Source: Methanolinea mesophila (GTDB lineage Archaea > Halobacteriota > Methanomicrobia > Methanomicrobiales > Methanospirillaceae). Taken from it: a DNA stretch of 64,000 nt. The notes beneath the pieces were generated by a model. That model did not search any database, had not been told where the DNA came from, and saw only the letters and a program-made list of their open reading frames with translations. The DNA lies in contig NZ_JAGGKR010000001.1 in the NCBI RefSeq assembly GCF_017873855.1, forward strand, positions 1,989,529-2,053,528, read 5' to 3'. Shown here piece by piece: positions 48,730 through 56,398 of this stretch. The translations under genes and the position numbers were made by a program. Numbering within the stretch: the stretch's first letter is position 1; every line of letters begins with the position of its first letter.

Positions 48730-48766
48730 TACGATTCACCCTCAGAACGCACAAAAAATTTTGATT

Positions 48767-50656
48767 TCACACAGGTTTCAACCTGATGGTATCCCCTTCG
48801 TTATACCGCTTAATCAGTTCCTGGGCGATGGTGCTGTTCTTCGCCAGGTGGATCTCGCCACCCTCGTTTACGGTAGCGGTGAAGAGGTATTCTTTACCTG
48901 CAAAGACATCCACGATCTTGCTCCCGTACTCGGGGCAGATTATCGCGAGCTGCTTCTTGTCCATGCGGATCTTGACCCCGCCGCCAAGCGAGAGCTCTTC
49001 TTCTGCCTGGGGCTGGGACGGCTGCTGTTTCTCAAGTTCCGACCTGGGCCGGATATCGATCCCGATGCCGACCTTGTTCACGATACCCGCGATATTCTTG
49101 CCGCCCTTCCCGATCGCGGCGGGCACGTCCTTATCGTCGATATATACCACGGCCTTTGTATCCGAGAGCATGTGGACGTCGACGTACCCGTCGGTATATC
49201 TCCCGATCTCGCGCTGGATCTCCTTTTCGAGGATCTTCCAGGAGGAGTTCCCTTCTTCCTCCTCCTTCTGGGCCGCCGGGGGTTTCAACGGGGCGGTCGC
49301 GGTCCCGGTCTGCATCACGGGCATGACGATGGTCTCGGAGTCGTACTTGAATATCTCGAAGACCAGCTCGCCGGTCTCGTAATCGCTCACCGTGGTCACC
49401 GGCCTGAGATTGATCTCGCTCGACATCCCCTCGGGGACCTTGATCGTGAATCCCACATCGTAGACGTTGGTGATCTCGCCCTTATCCACGAAGATGATGG
49501 TGTTCGCGATCTGGGGGAGCACCCCGAAGTCCACCCGGTCGGAGAACCGCTGCAGCGCGTCGTGGGCCCCAATCGCATGCACCACGCCCACCATGCCGAT
49601 TCCCGCGAGCCTCATGTCGGCAAAGACCCGGAAGTCCTCGTTCCTGCGGAGTTCGTCGAAGATCACGAAATCGGGCCTGACCAGCATGAGGACGTCGGCA
49701 GTATTCTGCATACTCCCCTCGAGGGAGGTATACTGAGTGATGTGATCCGGGACCTGAAGTTCCCGGGGCGACTCCATGGTCTTTACGACCGAGCCGTGAT
49801 CTGCGAGGTAGGTGGCCACGCTCTGGGCCAGGGTGGTCTTCCCGCCTCCCGGAGGCCCGGCGATGAGCAACCCCCGCTTATCTCCCATGATGCGGTTCTT
49901 TATCACGCTCGCCTTGTTGTACTGGTCGAGGGTGATATCCACGATAGGTCTGACCGCGGTGATCTCCATCCCGTCGGAGAACGGCCTGCGTGCAATCGCG
50001 ATGCGCATGGACCCTATCTGGACCACCGTGACTCCCCGCTTCTCCACCTCGATGAACCCGTCCGGGTCCCGTTTGGCCCGTTCCAGGATCTCCTGTGCCA
50101 GGAACCGGAGCTCGTGCTCGGTGGTCGGGTTGTCACGGATCTTCACCAGCTGCATCTCTTTTACCGTGCCTTTCCTGGCGAATGGCGGAACCCTTTCCTT
50201 GAGGTGCACTGCGATGGTGAACTCATCGAAGAACTGGTCGATCCCGAGGGGGGTGAACCCTTCGACTTGGGGCTTGAGATACACCACGTCCAGTCCTTTT
50301 GCCTTCGCAACCTCGGCCTGGACAAAATCGCTGGTAATGAAGCGTGCCTGGTGTTCGATGGCGACGCTGCGGATCAGGGCATCGATCTCGCCCCCGCTCG
50401 CCAGCTTGACCTGTTCGAGGGTGGGTCTCGGACCGGAGAATTTCAGTTCGATGATGCTTTCCTCGGCCATCTTACACAATGCCTGCAGTTCGTTAAGGCC
50501 GGAGAACCCGATCTCCCGACCCTGGTTTGCCTGGGCCTCGAGTTCTGCAATCACCGCCTCTGGTATGATTATTGTGGCGCCGGTATATTCACCCGAATGT
50601 ATCAGCTGGGTGATGCGCCCATCGATGACGACGCTCGTATCTGGAACCAATTTCAA
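48767..50656 (-). CDS. PIN-domain/KH-domain ATPase
   Basis: A 629-residue protein widely conserved in archaea. The N-terminal PIN/VapC-like domain has KLVPDTSVVIDGRI, EAVIAEL and the acidic GGEIDALI and TSDF motifs of the nuclease centre. The middle is a secretion-type (VirB11/PilT-related) ATPase with Walker A GPPGGGKTT and the acidic PDFVIFDELRRNEDF. A C-terminal KH domain follows (AAIGKGGKNIAGIVNKV). The combination suggests RNA cleavage or processing driven by ATP; the function is not established. It lies 24 bases downstream of hisI and upstream of leuS. Confidence 0.92.
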   Translation of the reverse strand: MKLVPDTSVVIDGRITQLIHSGEYTGATIIIPEAVIAELEAQANQGREIGFSGLNELQALCKMAEESIIELKFSGPRPTLEQVKLASGGEIDALIRSVAIEHQARFITSDFVQAEVAKAKGLDVVYLKPQVEGFTPLGIDQFFDEFTIAVHLKERVPPFARKGTVKEMQLVKIRDNPTTEHELRFLAQEILERAKRDPDGFIEVEKRGVTVVQIGSMRIAIARRPFSDGMEITAVRPIVDITLDQYNKASVIKNRIMGDKRGLLIAGPPGGGKTTLAQSVATYLADHGSVVKTMESPRELQVPDHITQYTSLEGSMQNTADVLMLVRPDFVIFDELRRNEDFRVFADMRLAGIGMVGVVHAIGAHDALQRFSDRVDFGVLPQIANTIIFVDKGEITNVYDVGFTIKVPEGMSSEINLRPVTTVSDYETGELVFEIFKYDSETIVMPVMQTGTATAPLKPPAAQKEEEEGNSSWKILEKEIQREIGRYTDGYVDVHMLSDTKAVVYIDDKDVPAAIGKGGKNIAGIVNKVGIGIDIRPRSELEKQQPSQPQAEEELSLGGGVKIRMDKKQLAIICPEYGSKIVDVFAGKEYLFTATVNEGGEIHLAKNSTIAQELIKRYNEGDTIRLKPV

Positions 50657-50680
50657 AAAATATCACCAGATATGTACTTG

Positions 50681-51052
50681 TCATTCTTCTTTATTAGCAT
50701 ATACCTTGGAAGGATCGAAGACCAGGTCGCCGATGATCTCTCCATCGAGCGTCCGGTAGAAACAGGTCCGGTATCCCGTATGGCAGGCCGCCCCGGTCTG
50801 TTCTACCAGATACAGCAGGCAGTCCTCGTCGCAATCGACGAGGATCCGAAACACTTTCTGGAAATGACCGCTCTCTTCCCCCTTCTTCCATAATTTTTTC
50901 CTGCTCCTGCTGTAGTAGTGCGCAAATCCCGTTTCCCTGGTGAGCGCCACCGCCTCTTTGTCTGCATACGCCACCATCAGTACTTCCCGGGTTTTTGCGT
51001 CCTGGACCACCACCGGGATCAGGCCGCCTTCCTTAAACTGCAGTTCAAGCAT
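50681..51052 (-). CDS. hisI: Phosphoribosyl-AMP cyclohydrolase
   Basis: The 123-residue enzyme of the third step of histidine synthesis opens the purine ring of PR-AMP. Family motifs are [34 protein letters not shown], the metal-binding aspartates in [15 protein letters not shown], and [11 protein letters not shown] with zinc-binding cysteines. It is the single-function form, without the HisE pyrophosphohydrolase fused. No other his gene is nearby. It lies between the A24 peptidase and the PIN-KH ATPase in a tight same-strand series. Confidence 0.96.
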   Translation of the reverse strand: MLELQFKEGGLIPVVVQDAKTREVLMVAYADKEAVALTRETGFAHYYSRSRKKLWKKGEESGHFQKVFRILVDCDEDCLLYLVEQTGAACHTGYRTCFYRTLDGEIIGDLVFDPSKVYANKEE

Positions 51053-51064
51053 CGTTCTTTCGCC

Positions 51065-51850
51065 TCATATCAATAATTGCATCATTATTACCAGGATATC
51101 CCCCGCAAACAGGGCCACTATCATCCCCGCGGTAAGGGGCACGATGAAGGGTACCCCGTACGAGATCCACACCTTCCCTGCCCTCGAATAAAGGGAAAGC
51201 TCCTCCCTGTACTCGTCCGGGTTCCGGCGGAGATCCAGGGTATACACCCTCCCGCTCCCCTTCATCATGCCCTTCAGGGCCTCGGAAAAGGAGAGAAACC
51301 TCCGCGTGATCCGCCCGTCATCATCTTCCCTGATATCTTCCATGATGTACCCGAAAGAGTTCGCGATAGTCTTCCCGTCCACAGGGAACCCGAGGAACAT
51401 GTTGGCAACAGGGGCGCGATTTCCCTTTGCCACGTTATATGCGAATATTCCTGCCGGGGTGACCAGGTTCAGGATAAGCGCGTTCACCAGGACGGAGAAA
51501 GGGAAAAATCCCAGGGGAGGCACCCCGAATGCCGGCTCGAAAGGAAAGGCCGGGACCAGGACCGAGAGGAATATGAGGGCATATGCGTCTGCCCCCCCGA
51601 AGAGGTGGAGGTAGGCAAATGAATAGAACAGGAGCGAGAATACCGCAACCAGGACCAGGTATGCCAGGGCCAGGCTCCAGAAGCCGGAAAGGAACAATGA
51701 CCCGTAGAACCACGCGACCAGGGGAATCCCGATGACGAGCATGGGGTACCATGTCCTGAACGGGACCCTCCGTTCAACGATGTCTCTCGCCGATGCGTAG
51801 AGGAGGGTGATCACAACCGCGATAGCGCTGACGGTCAGGGGGATAATCAT
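51065..51850 (-). CDS. A24-family prepilin/preflagellin peptidase
   Basis: A 261-residue aspartic protease of the FlaK/PibD/EppA class, with six or so membrane helices. The two catalytic aspartates are visible in SARDIVERRVP (cytosolic end of the first loop) and in the GxxD motif FGGADAYAL. A cytosolic insertion and C-terminal helix pair complete the archaeal A24 form. It removes class III signal peptides from type IV pilins and archaellins. The ATG at 51850 places the first helix at the N-terminus; an upstream start would add an implausible basic stretch. It heads a run with hisI and lies next to the filament genes at 52-61 kb. Confidence 0.88.
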   Translation of the reverse strand: MIIPLTVSAIAVVITLLYASARDIVERRVPFRTWYPMLVIGIPLVAWFYGSLFLSGFWSLALAYLVLVAVFSLLFYSFAYLHLFGGADAYALIFLSVLVPAFPFEPAFGVPPLGFFPFSVLVNALILNLVTPAGIFAYNVAKGNRAPVANMFLGFPVDGKTIANSFGYIMEDIREDDDGRITRRFLSFSEALKGMMKGSGRVYTLDLRRNPDEYREELSLYSRAGKVWISYGVPFIVPLTAGMIVALFAGDILVIMMQLLI

Positions 51851-51983
51851 GGGTCGCTGTACTATTGTCGGCAGAGGTTTTATGTCTCGCTTCTCCCTCC
51901 TTATCATTGTATAACGTGAACATTCCCGACCTGATCCCGGCTCCCGGGATCGCCAGGGAATTACAGCCGGGTACGCGTGAATC

Positions 51984-52604
51984 ATGAAGGATGAAGATAT
52001 TCTGGATGACCTGATCCGGGGCTCCTCCCCGCTCGGCCGGTTTTCCCTGACCGAGCTGGTTGCGTACGTGGGCCAGAAACGAATTTCCGGGGTTGCCTGT
52101 GCGAGGGAGGGCGGGAAACGGTATTACGTCCTTTTCTCCGAAGGCGAACCCGAGGGGGCGGAACTCTTCGACGAACAGGGTTCGCTTTTCGGCAATGCGG
52201 CGACCTATCACCTGAAGGGGAATGAGGCATTTACCCTTTATGCACTCGATACGCCGGTTGCCGATCGCCTGATTCTCAGGTGCAGGGTCTTCGATAAAAG
52301 TCACCTGAAAAAGAACATATCGGTCAGCCTTCCTCAGATAGGAAAAAAACCCGAGGGGATCGGGATCTTTTCCATGAAGGTCACCGGGGAAGGAACACCC
52401 CTCGGCGGGATGCAGGTCACCATCCGGAAAGGAGGCCAGGTGCTTGGCAGCGACATGACCAACAGGGAAGGCAGAGTCTCCTTCAAACTGCTCCACGGCC
52501 GTTACGAGTGCGTGGTCTCGGGGAAGGGATACTCCCTCAGGGCGTACGATTTCGTATTCAACCCCGGCCAGCCCGAAGGCGTCCTTGAACTGGGTCCCGC
52601 ATAG
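51984..52604 (+). CDS. PATAN-like N-terminal domain plus beta-sandwich tail protein
   Basis: 206 residues. The first ~100 resemble the PATAN/DUF4388 pattern: SLTELVAYVGQKRISGVACA, then YYVLFSEGEPEGAELFDEQGSLFG, comparable with the N-termini of the proteins at 54394 and 55647. The last ~80 residues look like a carboxypeptidase-regulatory or PEGA-like beta domain (GGMQVTIRKGGQVLGSDMTN, GRVSFKLLHGRYECVVSGKGY). There is no signal peptide or membrane helix. It is divergent from the A24 peptidase by 133 bases. I infer a regulatory or scaffold role for the filament system. Family assignment by eye, moderate. Confidence 0.6.
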   Translation: MKDEDILDDLIRGSSPLGRFSLTELVAYVGQKRISGVACAREGGKRYYVLFSEGEPEGAELFDEQGSLFGNAATYHLKGNEAFTLYALDTPVADRLILRCRVFDKSHLKKNISVSLPQIGKKPEGIGIFSMKVTGEGTPLGGMQVTIRKGGQVLGSDMTNREGRVSFKLLHGRYECVVSGKGYSLRAYDFVFNPGQPEGVLELGPA

Positions 52605-52783
52605 ACCGGTCCGGGAATGTCTGTCAGCACGACTTCATCCGGTGCAATCCGCGAGCTCCACGGACTGGGGAAAAGGCAGCGGGATAGGGGTGGATTATTG
52701 CGGCCGGATACGGGGTCAGGCAGTAACACGGCCGCATGTCCGGGCTGCAGCCATAAAAAAAGGGATAGAGAATAAGAGAACGC

Positions 52784-52981
52784 TCAGATCTTCAGTTTCT
52801 TGATCTCTTCCACATTTCGTGCGAGCGCCTCTATCTCCGAGTCGGTGACTTTCATCCTCGACTCCATCTGATCGAACTCCCGGAGCAGTTGCTGTATCCT
52901 GACATACATGATGTAGACTACAAAAAGGAGGACCAGGATGATGATCCCGAAGATGATCAGGAGTATGGTCTCGAATGTCAT
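52784..52981 (-). CDS. Small membrane coiled-coil protein co-translated with the MinD-like ATPase
   Basis: 65 residues: one N-terminal membrane helix (ILLIIFGIIILVLLFVVYIMY), then an acidic amphipathic coiled-coil-like helix (REFDQMESRMKVTDSEIEALARNVEEIKKL). Its ATG overlaps the stop codon of the MinD-like gene (ATGA), so translation is coupled and a physical partnership is likely. No family recognised. By position and shape it could tether or regulate the ATPase at the membrane. Confidence 0.75.
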   Translation of the reverse strand: MTFETILLIIFGIIILVLLFVVYIMYVRIQQLLREFDQMESRMKVTDSEIEALARNVEEIKKLKI

Positions 52982-53763
52982 TTTTTCCCCTTGAACAATG
53001 CTTTTGCAAAACGATCGACAAATCCTTCCTTCATTTCAATCCGGGCCTCCTCGAAGGAGATCCCGGCGAGCTGGGCTGCAATTTTCTTGATGGCCATGGA
53101 CGCCCCGGAGACGGGATATTTAATGACGACCGGAGTCTTGCTTGAGGCCGCCCGGCGGACATTCGGGTCTTCAGGGATCACCCCGAGCACCCGGACTCCC
53201 AGCACCTTCTCGATCTTCTGGGTCACGATGTCCGGCTTTTCAAGACCGATCCGGTTAATGACCACACCCATGACATGACCGCCCACCACTTCTGTGAGGA
53301 TCTTGGTCTTGAGCGCATCCACGATCGAGGAGAGTTCGGGATTCACCACCAGGATCACGTCGTCGGCTACCGCAAGAGGAATGACTCCGTCCCTGCTAAT
53401 CCCTGCGGGGGCGTCGATCAGGAGAAAATCGCAGCGGTCGACCAGGTCCTTGAGAACATCCCGCAATTTCTCCGGATCTGCCTGCTGGAAGCCCTGCAGG
53501 GAGATTCCGCTCGGGACCACCTTGACCCCCCCGGGACCTTCGTAGATGGCATCGCTGATGTTTGCTTTCCCGGCAAGCACCTCATGGAGGGTGACAGGAA
53601 CATCCTCCAGGCCAATGGCCAGCCCGAGATTGGCCATTCCGATATCAGCGTCCATAATATAGGTATTTCTTCCGAAAAGCGCGAGACTGGTTCCGAGGTT
53701 CACGGTGACTGTGGTTTTTCCTGTCCCCCCCTTACCGGATGCAAAAGTGAATACCCGGACCAT
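52978..53763 (-). CDS. minD: MinD/ParA-family ATPase
   Basis: This 261-residue deviant-Walker ATPase has Walker A ASGKGGTGKTT with the signature lysine, the switch I region DADIGMANLGLAIGL, and Walker B-type LLIDAPAGISRDG. The C-terminus (EGFVDRFAKALFKGKK) is basic and amphipathic, like the membrane-targeting helix of MinD. Such proteins position complexes on membranes; TadZ/CpaE of Tad pili and FlhG of flagella belong to the same superfamily. Its gene is in the operon divergent from the filament ATPase genes. Confidence 0.92.
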   Translation of the reverse strand: MVRVFTFASGKGGTGKTTVTVNLGTSLALFGRNTYIMDADIGMANLGLAIGLEDVPVTLHEVLAGKANISDAIYEGPGGVKVVPSGISLQGFQQADPEKLRDVLKDLVDRCDFLLIDAPAGISRDGVIPLAVADDVILVVNPELSSIVDALKTKILTEVVGGHVMGVVINRIGLEKPDIVTQKIEKVLGVRVLGVIPEDPNVRRAASSKTPVVIKYPVSGASMAIKKIAAQLAGISFEEARIEMKEGFVDRFAKALFKGKK

Positions 53764-53832
53764 TTAACCCTCCATACGTTTTGATTGTCGGTGGATTTAT
53801 ATATAGATGTTGTCAAATTGTCTGAAAAGTTC

Positions 53833-54378
53833 CTATAATTCAGCTTCCAGTATCCTGACGACGTCTTTTTTGATCCCTGCCATCCATGAACGGGATATCT
53901 CTCTCTGTGCCCGGATTATTCCCACCAGCGGCGATCCGCGGTAATTGACAGAGAAAAGCGTGACTTCCTTCTCGACGGGGGCCACTCCCCGGACAAGGGC
54001 ACTGCTGTAATGTGCTGCATCGGTCTCGGCATCGGAACCTCCCGAGGTCGCCACGACCAGGCCGTCGGTGGTGGCCAGGGTGATCGAACCGAGGGAGTAT
54101 TTGCGCACAAGAGCCTGCAGCGCTCTGCCCATTCCCCCGCCTCCTGCCAGTACATCGATATCCGGGGGCATTTCTTCGGGAACAGGGATTGCCGCCGCGG
54201 CCGGTGCGCTTTTTTCTTTTACCGACCTTTCGCGGAGCTTTGAATAAAGGCTGGTCATCTGGCGCTGGATTCGTACCAGGACATACACCTGGTAAATCCC
54301 GAGGACGATCACCACCAGCACGAGGGCAAGCAGAACGATCATCAGATCGGATTGGGAAGGAAATGCCGTTGTTTTCAC
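53833..54378 (-). CDS. Membrane-anchored Roadblock/LC7-like protein
   Basis: 181 residues. An N-terminal membrane helix (LMIVLLALVLVVIVLGIYQVYVL) is followed by a basic, Ala/Pro linker and, from about residue 85, a Roadblock/LC7-like domain (LVRKYSLGSITLATTDGLVVATSGG, then a strand-rich segment ending in a helix). Roadblock domains dimerise and bind small GTPases or ATPases, as MglB does in Myxococcus. Located between the PATAN-like gene and the MinD-like gene in one operon (16 and 69 base gaps). Confidence 0.72.
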   Translation of the reverse strand: MKTTAFPSQSDLMIVLLALVLVVIVLGIYQVYVLVRIQRQMTSLYSKLRERSVKEKSAPAAAAIPVPEEMPPDIDVLAGGGGMGRALQALVRKYSLGSITLATTDGLVVATSGGSDAETDAAHYSSALVRGVAPVEKEVTLFSVNYRGSPLVGIIRAQREISRSWMAGIKKDVVRILEAEL

Positions 54379-54393
54379 CTCTTTGACTGATTC

Positions 54394-55137
54394 CTATTCG
54401 TGGTTTTGATTCTCGATCAGGTGACCCAGGTTCAGTTTTTCCACCATGAGCTTGCAGTTCGTGCGGATCTTTTCGGTCATGCCGTCGAGATCCATTGCAT
54501 CGAGGGCTTTTAAGTCCCGCGCGATGCTCTCGTCGTTTTCCGCATCTTCGATATCCGGGACTGGGTTTGGCGTCCATTCCTTCGGAGGCGGAGGAACGGG
54601 CGGAGGTAGGGGTACTGGTGCGGGAACCTCAGGCTCTTCACGCGAATGACCGCTCTCGATCGCCTCGACCAGTGACAGTACCTCCGACGGACCCGGCGAA
54701 GGGGTCGGCAGAATGGAGGGGCCGTTCTCATCAGCCGCAGGCTTTGTCACGGGTTCACGGTACTTCGTAGTCTGCGACGGCCTGGATGGTGTCTCCTTCT
54801 CCCCGCTTCCGGCCTTTATCGGGCGACTGCCTCCCTGAAGTTTCGACCCGGGGTTGAACTCCTGTGCAAGCGAGATCTGCGGCTCGGTCATCTCGGAGAG
54901 ACTGGCATCGATGTTCCGATCGCAAAGACTCCCGATGCGCTCAAGGGCGGCATCCCCCTGATCGGATCCGAATTCGGCAAGGAGGACCTTCCCTTTGCGA
55001 AAAACGAGGTTCACGGCCGTTCTGTCGACCTCGATCGCCGCCGAGCCGGTGAAGCGCATATCCTGCAGTTCTTCCAGAAGGTTTGCCACGCCGATATCCC
55101 TCTTTATACCCTGGAATGTCCCTCTGGGGAGCTGCAT
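54394..55137 (-). CDS. PATAN/DUF4388-like (DUF2226-like) protein with Pro-rich linker
   Basis: 247 residues. The N-terminal ~85 residues follow the PATAN/DUF4388 pattern: GTFQGIKRDIGVANLLEELQDMRFTG, then VNLVFRKGKVLLAEFGSDQGDAAL. A Pro-rich central linker contains PVPLPPPVPPPP. A short C-terminal helical segment ends in an acidic region (LDGMTEKIRTNCKLMVEKLNLGHL). It is the first gene of the minus operon, 160 bases from the divergent plus operon. PATAN proteins in cyanobacteria regulate type IV pili by contacting the pilus ATPase (known for other organisms). The family label is by eye. Confidence 0.6.
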   Translation of the reverse strand: MQLPRGTFQGIKRDIGVANLLEELQDMRFTGSAAIEVDRTAVNLVFRKGKVLLAEFGSDQGDAALERIGSLCDRNIDASLSEMTEPQISLAQEFNPGSKLQGGSRPIKAGSGEKETPSRPSQTTKYREPVTKPAADENGPSILPTPSPGPSEVLSLVEAIESGHSREEPEVPAPVPLPPPVPPPPKEWTPNPVPDIEDAENDESIARDLKALDAMDLDGMTEKIRTNCKLMVEKLNLGHLIENQNHE

Positions 55138-55297
55138 ACAGTATCAGGTGGCACGGATTTCATATAAGCATATGCGATTATCGCCGAAAGATTGTGAATA
55201 TCGATAAAAATACGCCGTTTAAAATCCCTAAAGCGGGGGTGGGAAAGCTTAATTACTTCCGGTAAAGACAAATGGTTTATATAAGGGTGGCAGGGTA
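55138..55297. promoter_or_regulatory. Divergent promoter region between the two filament-locus operons
   Basis: 160 AT-richer bases separate two divergent operons. Candidate TATA boxes are CATATAAGCATATG at about 55159-55172 and TTTATATAA at 55276-55284. The second is only about 15 bases from the start codon at 55298, so the true promoter may instead be GATAAAAATAC near 55203-55213. One regulator could control both sides. Confidence 0.45.
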
Positions 55298-55645
55298 ATG
55301 CTGAAACAGATTCTTGGTGAATTTTTAAAAATCGAAGGTGTTTCTGCCGCAGTAGTGGTGGGCAGAGACGGTTTTGTCATCGAAAGTGCGGTTTCGGGTA
55401 AGATGGATATCGATGCACTCGGGGCGATGGCCTCGACGGGGCTCGGGACATCCGAAGCGATGGGAAAAGAACTGGGCAAGGGAGAGCTCCGTCAGTTGCT
55501 TGTTGAACTGGACAAGGGACCGATCATCATGTCTCCTCTCTCGGCTGACGAACTCATCGCGATTGTTGCTGAAAACGAGTCCAACGTGGGCAGGATCCGG
55601 TACGAACTGAAGAAAAACAAAGAACGCCTTGTCGCAGCACTCTGA
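55298..55645 (+). CDS. Stand-alone Roadblock/LC7 domain protein
   Basis: The 115-residue protein is one complete Roadblock domain: a first helix (LKQILGEFLKIEGVSAAVVVGRDGFVIES), the central helix around GAMASTGLGTSEAMGKELGKGEL, and strands with LLVELDKGPIIMSPLSADELIAIVA. The length matches MglB-like single-domain members. It is the first gene of the plus operon; the next starts one base after its stop codon. Roadblock proteins form dimers that bind NTPases, and none of the small-GTPase type is encoded in this window. Confidence 0.88.
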   Translation: MLKQILGEFLKIEGVSAAVVVGRDGFVIESAVSGKMDIDALGAMASTGLGTSEAMGKELGKGELRQLLVELDKGPIIMSPLSADELIAIVAENESNVGRIRYELKKNKERLVAAL

Positions 55646-55646
55646 T

Positions 55647-56333
55647 ATGAAATTGCCCCAGGGACAAGTGCTGGGGTCGATTGAGGATCCTCTCCAGAAG
55701 AATTCGTTGCAGAACCTCCTCACATTTGTGGGGGTGATCGAGATCTCCATGGAAACAGGAAAGGGATATATCCTCGCCGACCGGGGGAATATTTTTGCAG
55801 CCTGTTTTAGGGACGACTCTGGAATATTTCAGGGAAAAGATGCACTCGCCCGGTTGAAAGAACAGGGTTCGATCCGGGACCGGAATCTTTTGTTTACATT
55901 GCGAGTCTATACCGACGACGAATTCGCCGAGGCAAATGAGGCATTTGTGAACGCGGGAATGCAGATCAGCCATCCACAGGAGCGGACCGCCTCGACGGTG
56001 AAAAACATCATCGACCGGGATAAACTTGCGAGACTGCTCGAACAGCCTGGGGTAATCGCGGTCTCGATTTTTTTTGAGGGTTTCGCGGTCCAGTCGATGG
56101 GAGAAGCGGATTTCGATCAGGTTGCCGCAGTGGCCGAGGATCTGCTCAGGGCAAGCAGGAAGATCGCAGACGACCTCAGGATCGGAGAACTCGACCAGGT
56201 CCTCCTGGAGACCGGGGAGAACAAATGCATCATCGCCCCCTACCAGGACCTCTACATCTGCCTGATTACCCGAAACGATGCGAATCTGGGCCTGATCCGG
56301 CTTGCGCTCAGAAATCTGACCAAAGGGGTGTGA
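55647..56333 (+). CDS. PATAN-like plus Roadblock fusion protein
   Basis: 228 residues from the ATG at 55647. The N-terminal ~90 residues match the PATAN-like pattern (LQNLLTFVGVIEISMETGKGYILADRGNIFAACFRDDSG, with GKDALARL). From about residue 120 there is a Roadblock-like domain (KLARLLEQPGVIAVSIFFEGFAVQS, VAEDLLRASRKIADDLRIGELDQVLLE, and a final helix). It therefore combines the two regulatory modules seen separately in neighbouring genes. It sits between the single Roadblock gene and the secretion ATPase gene. An upstream in-frame ATG (55629) overlaps the previous gene and is less likely. Confidence 0.68.
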   Translation: MKLPQGQVLGSIEDPLQKNSLQNLLTFVGVIEISMETGKGYILADRGNIFAACFRDDSGIFQGKDALARLKEQGSIRDRNLLFTLRVYTDDEFAEANEAFVNAGMQISHPQERTASTVKNIIDRDKLARLLEQPGVIAVSIFFEGFAVQSMGEADFDQVAAVAEDLLRASRKIADDLRIGELDQVLLETGENKCIIAPYQDLYICLITRNDANLGLIRLALRNLTKGV

Positions 56334-56398
56334 CATTATACCTGCAACCACTATACTGTACCGGGTGACCCGGAGAAGATCGGGGAGGCGGTCCTGAT

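Noticed and set aside
48761-50893. Plus-strand frame of 710 codons opposite the PIN-KH ATPase
   Set aside because: Antisense shadow; the minus-strand protein has complete PIN, Walker and KH motifs.
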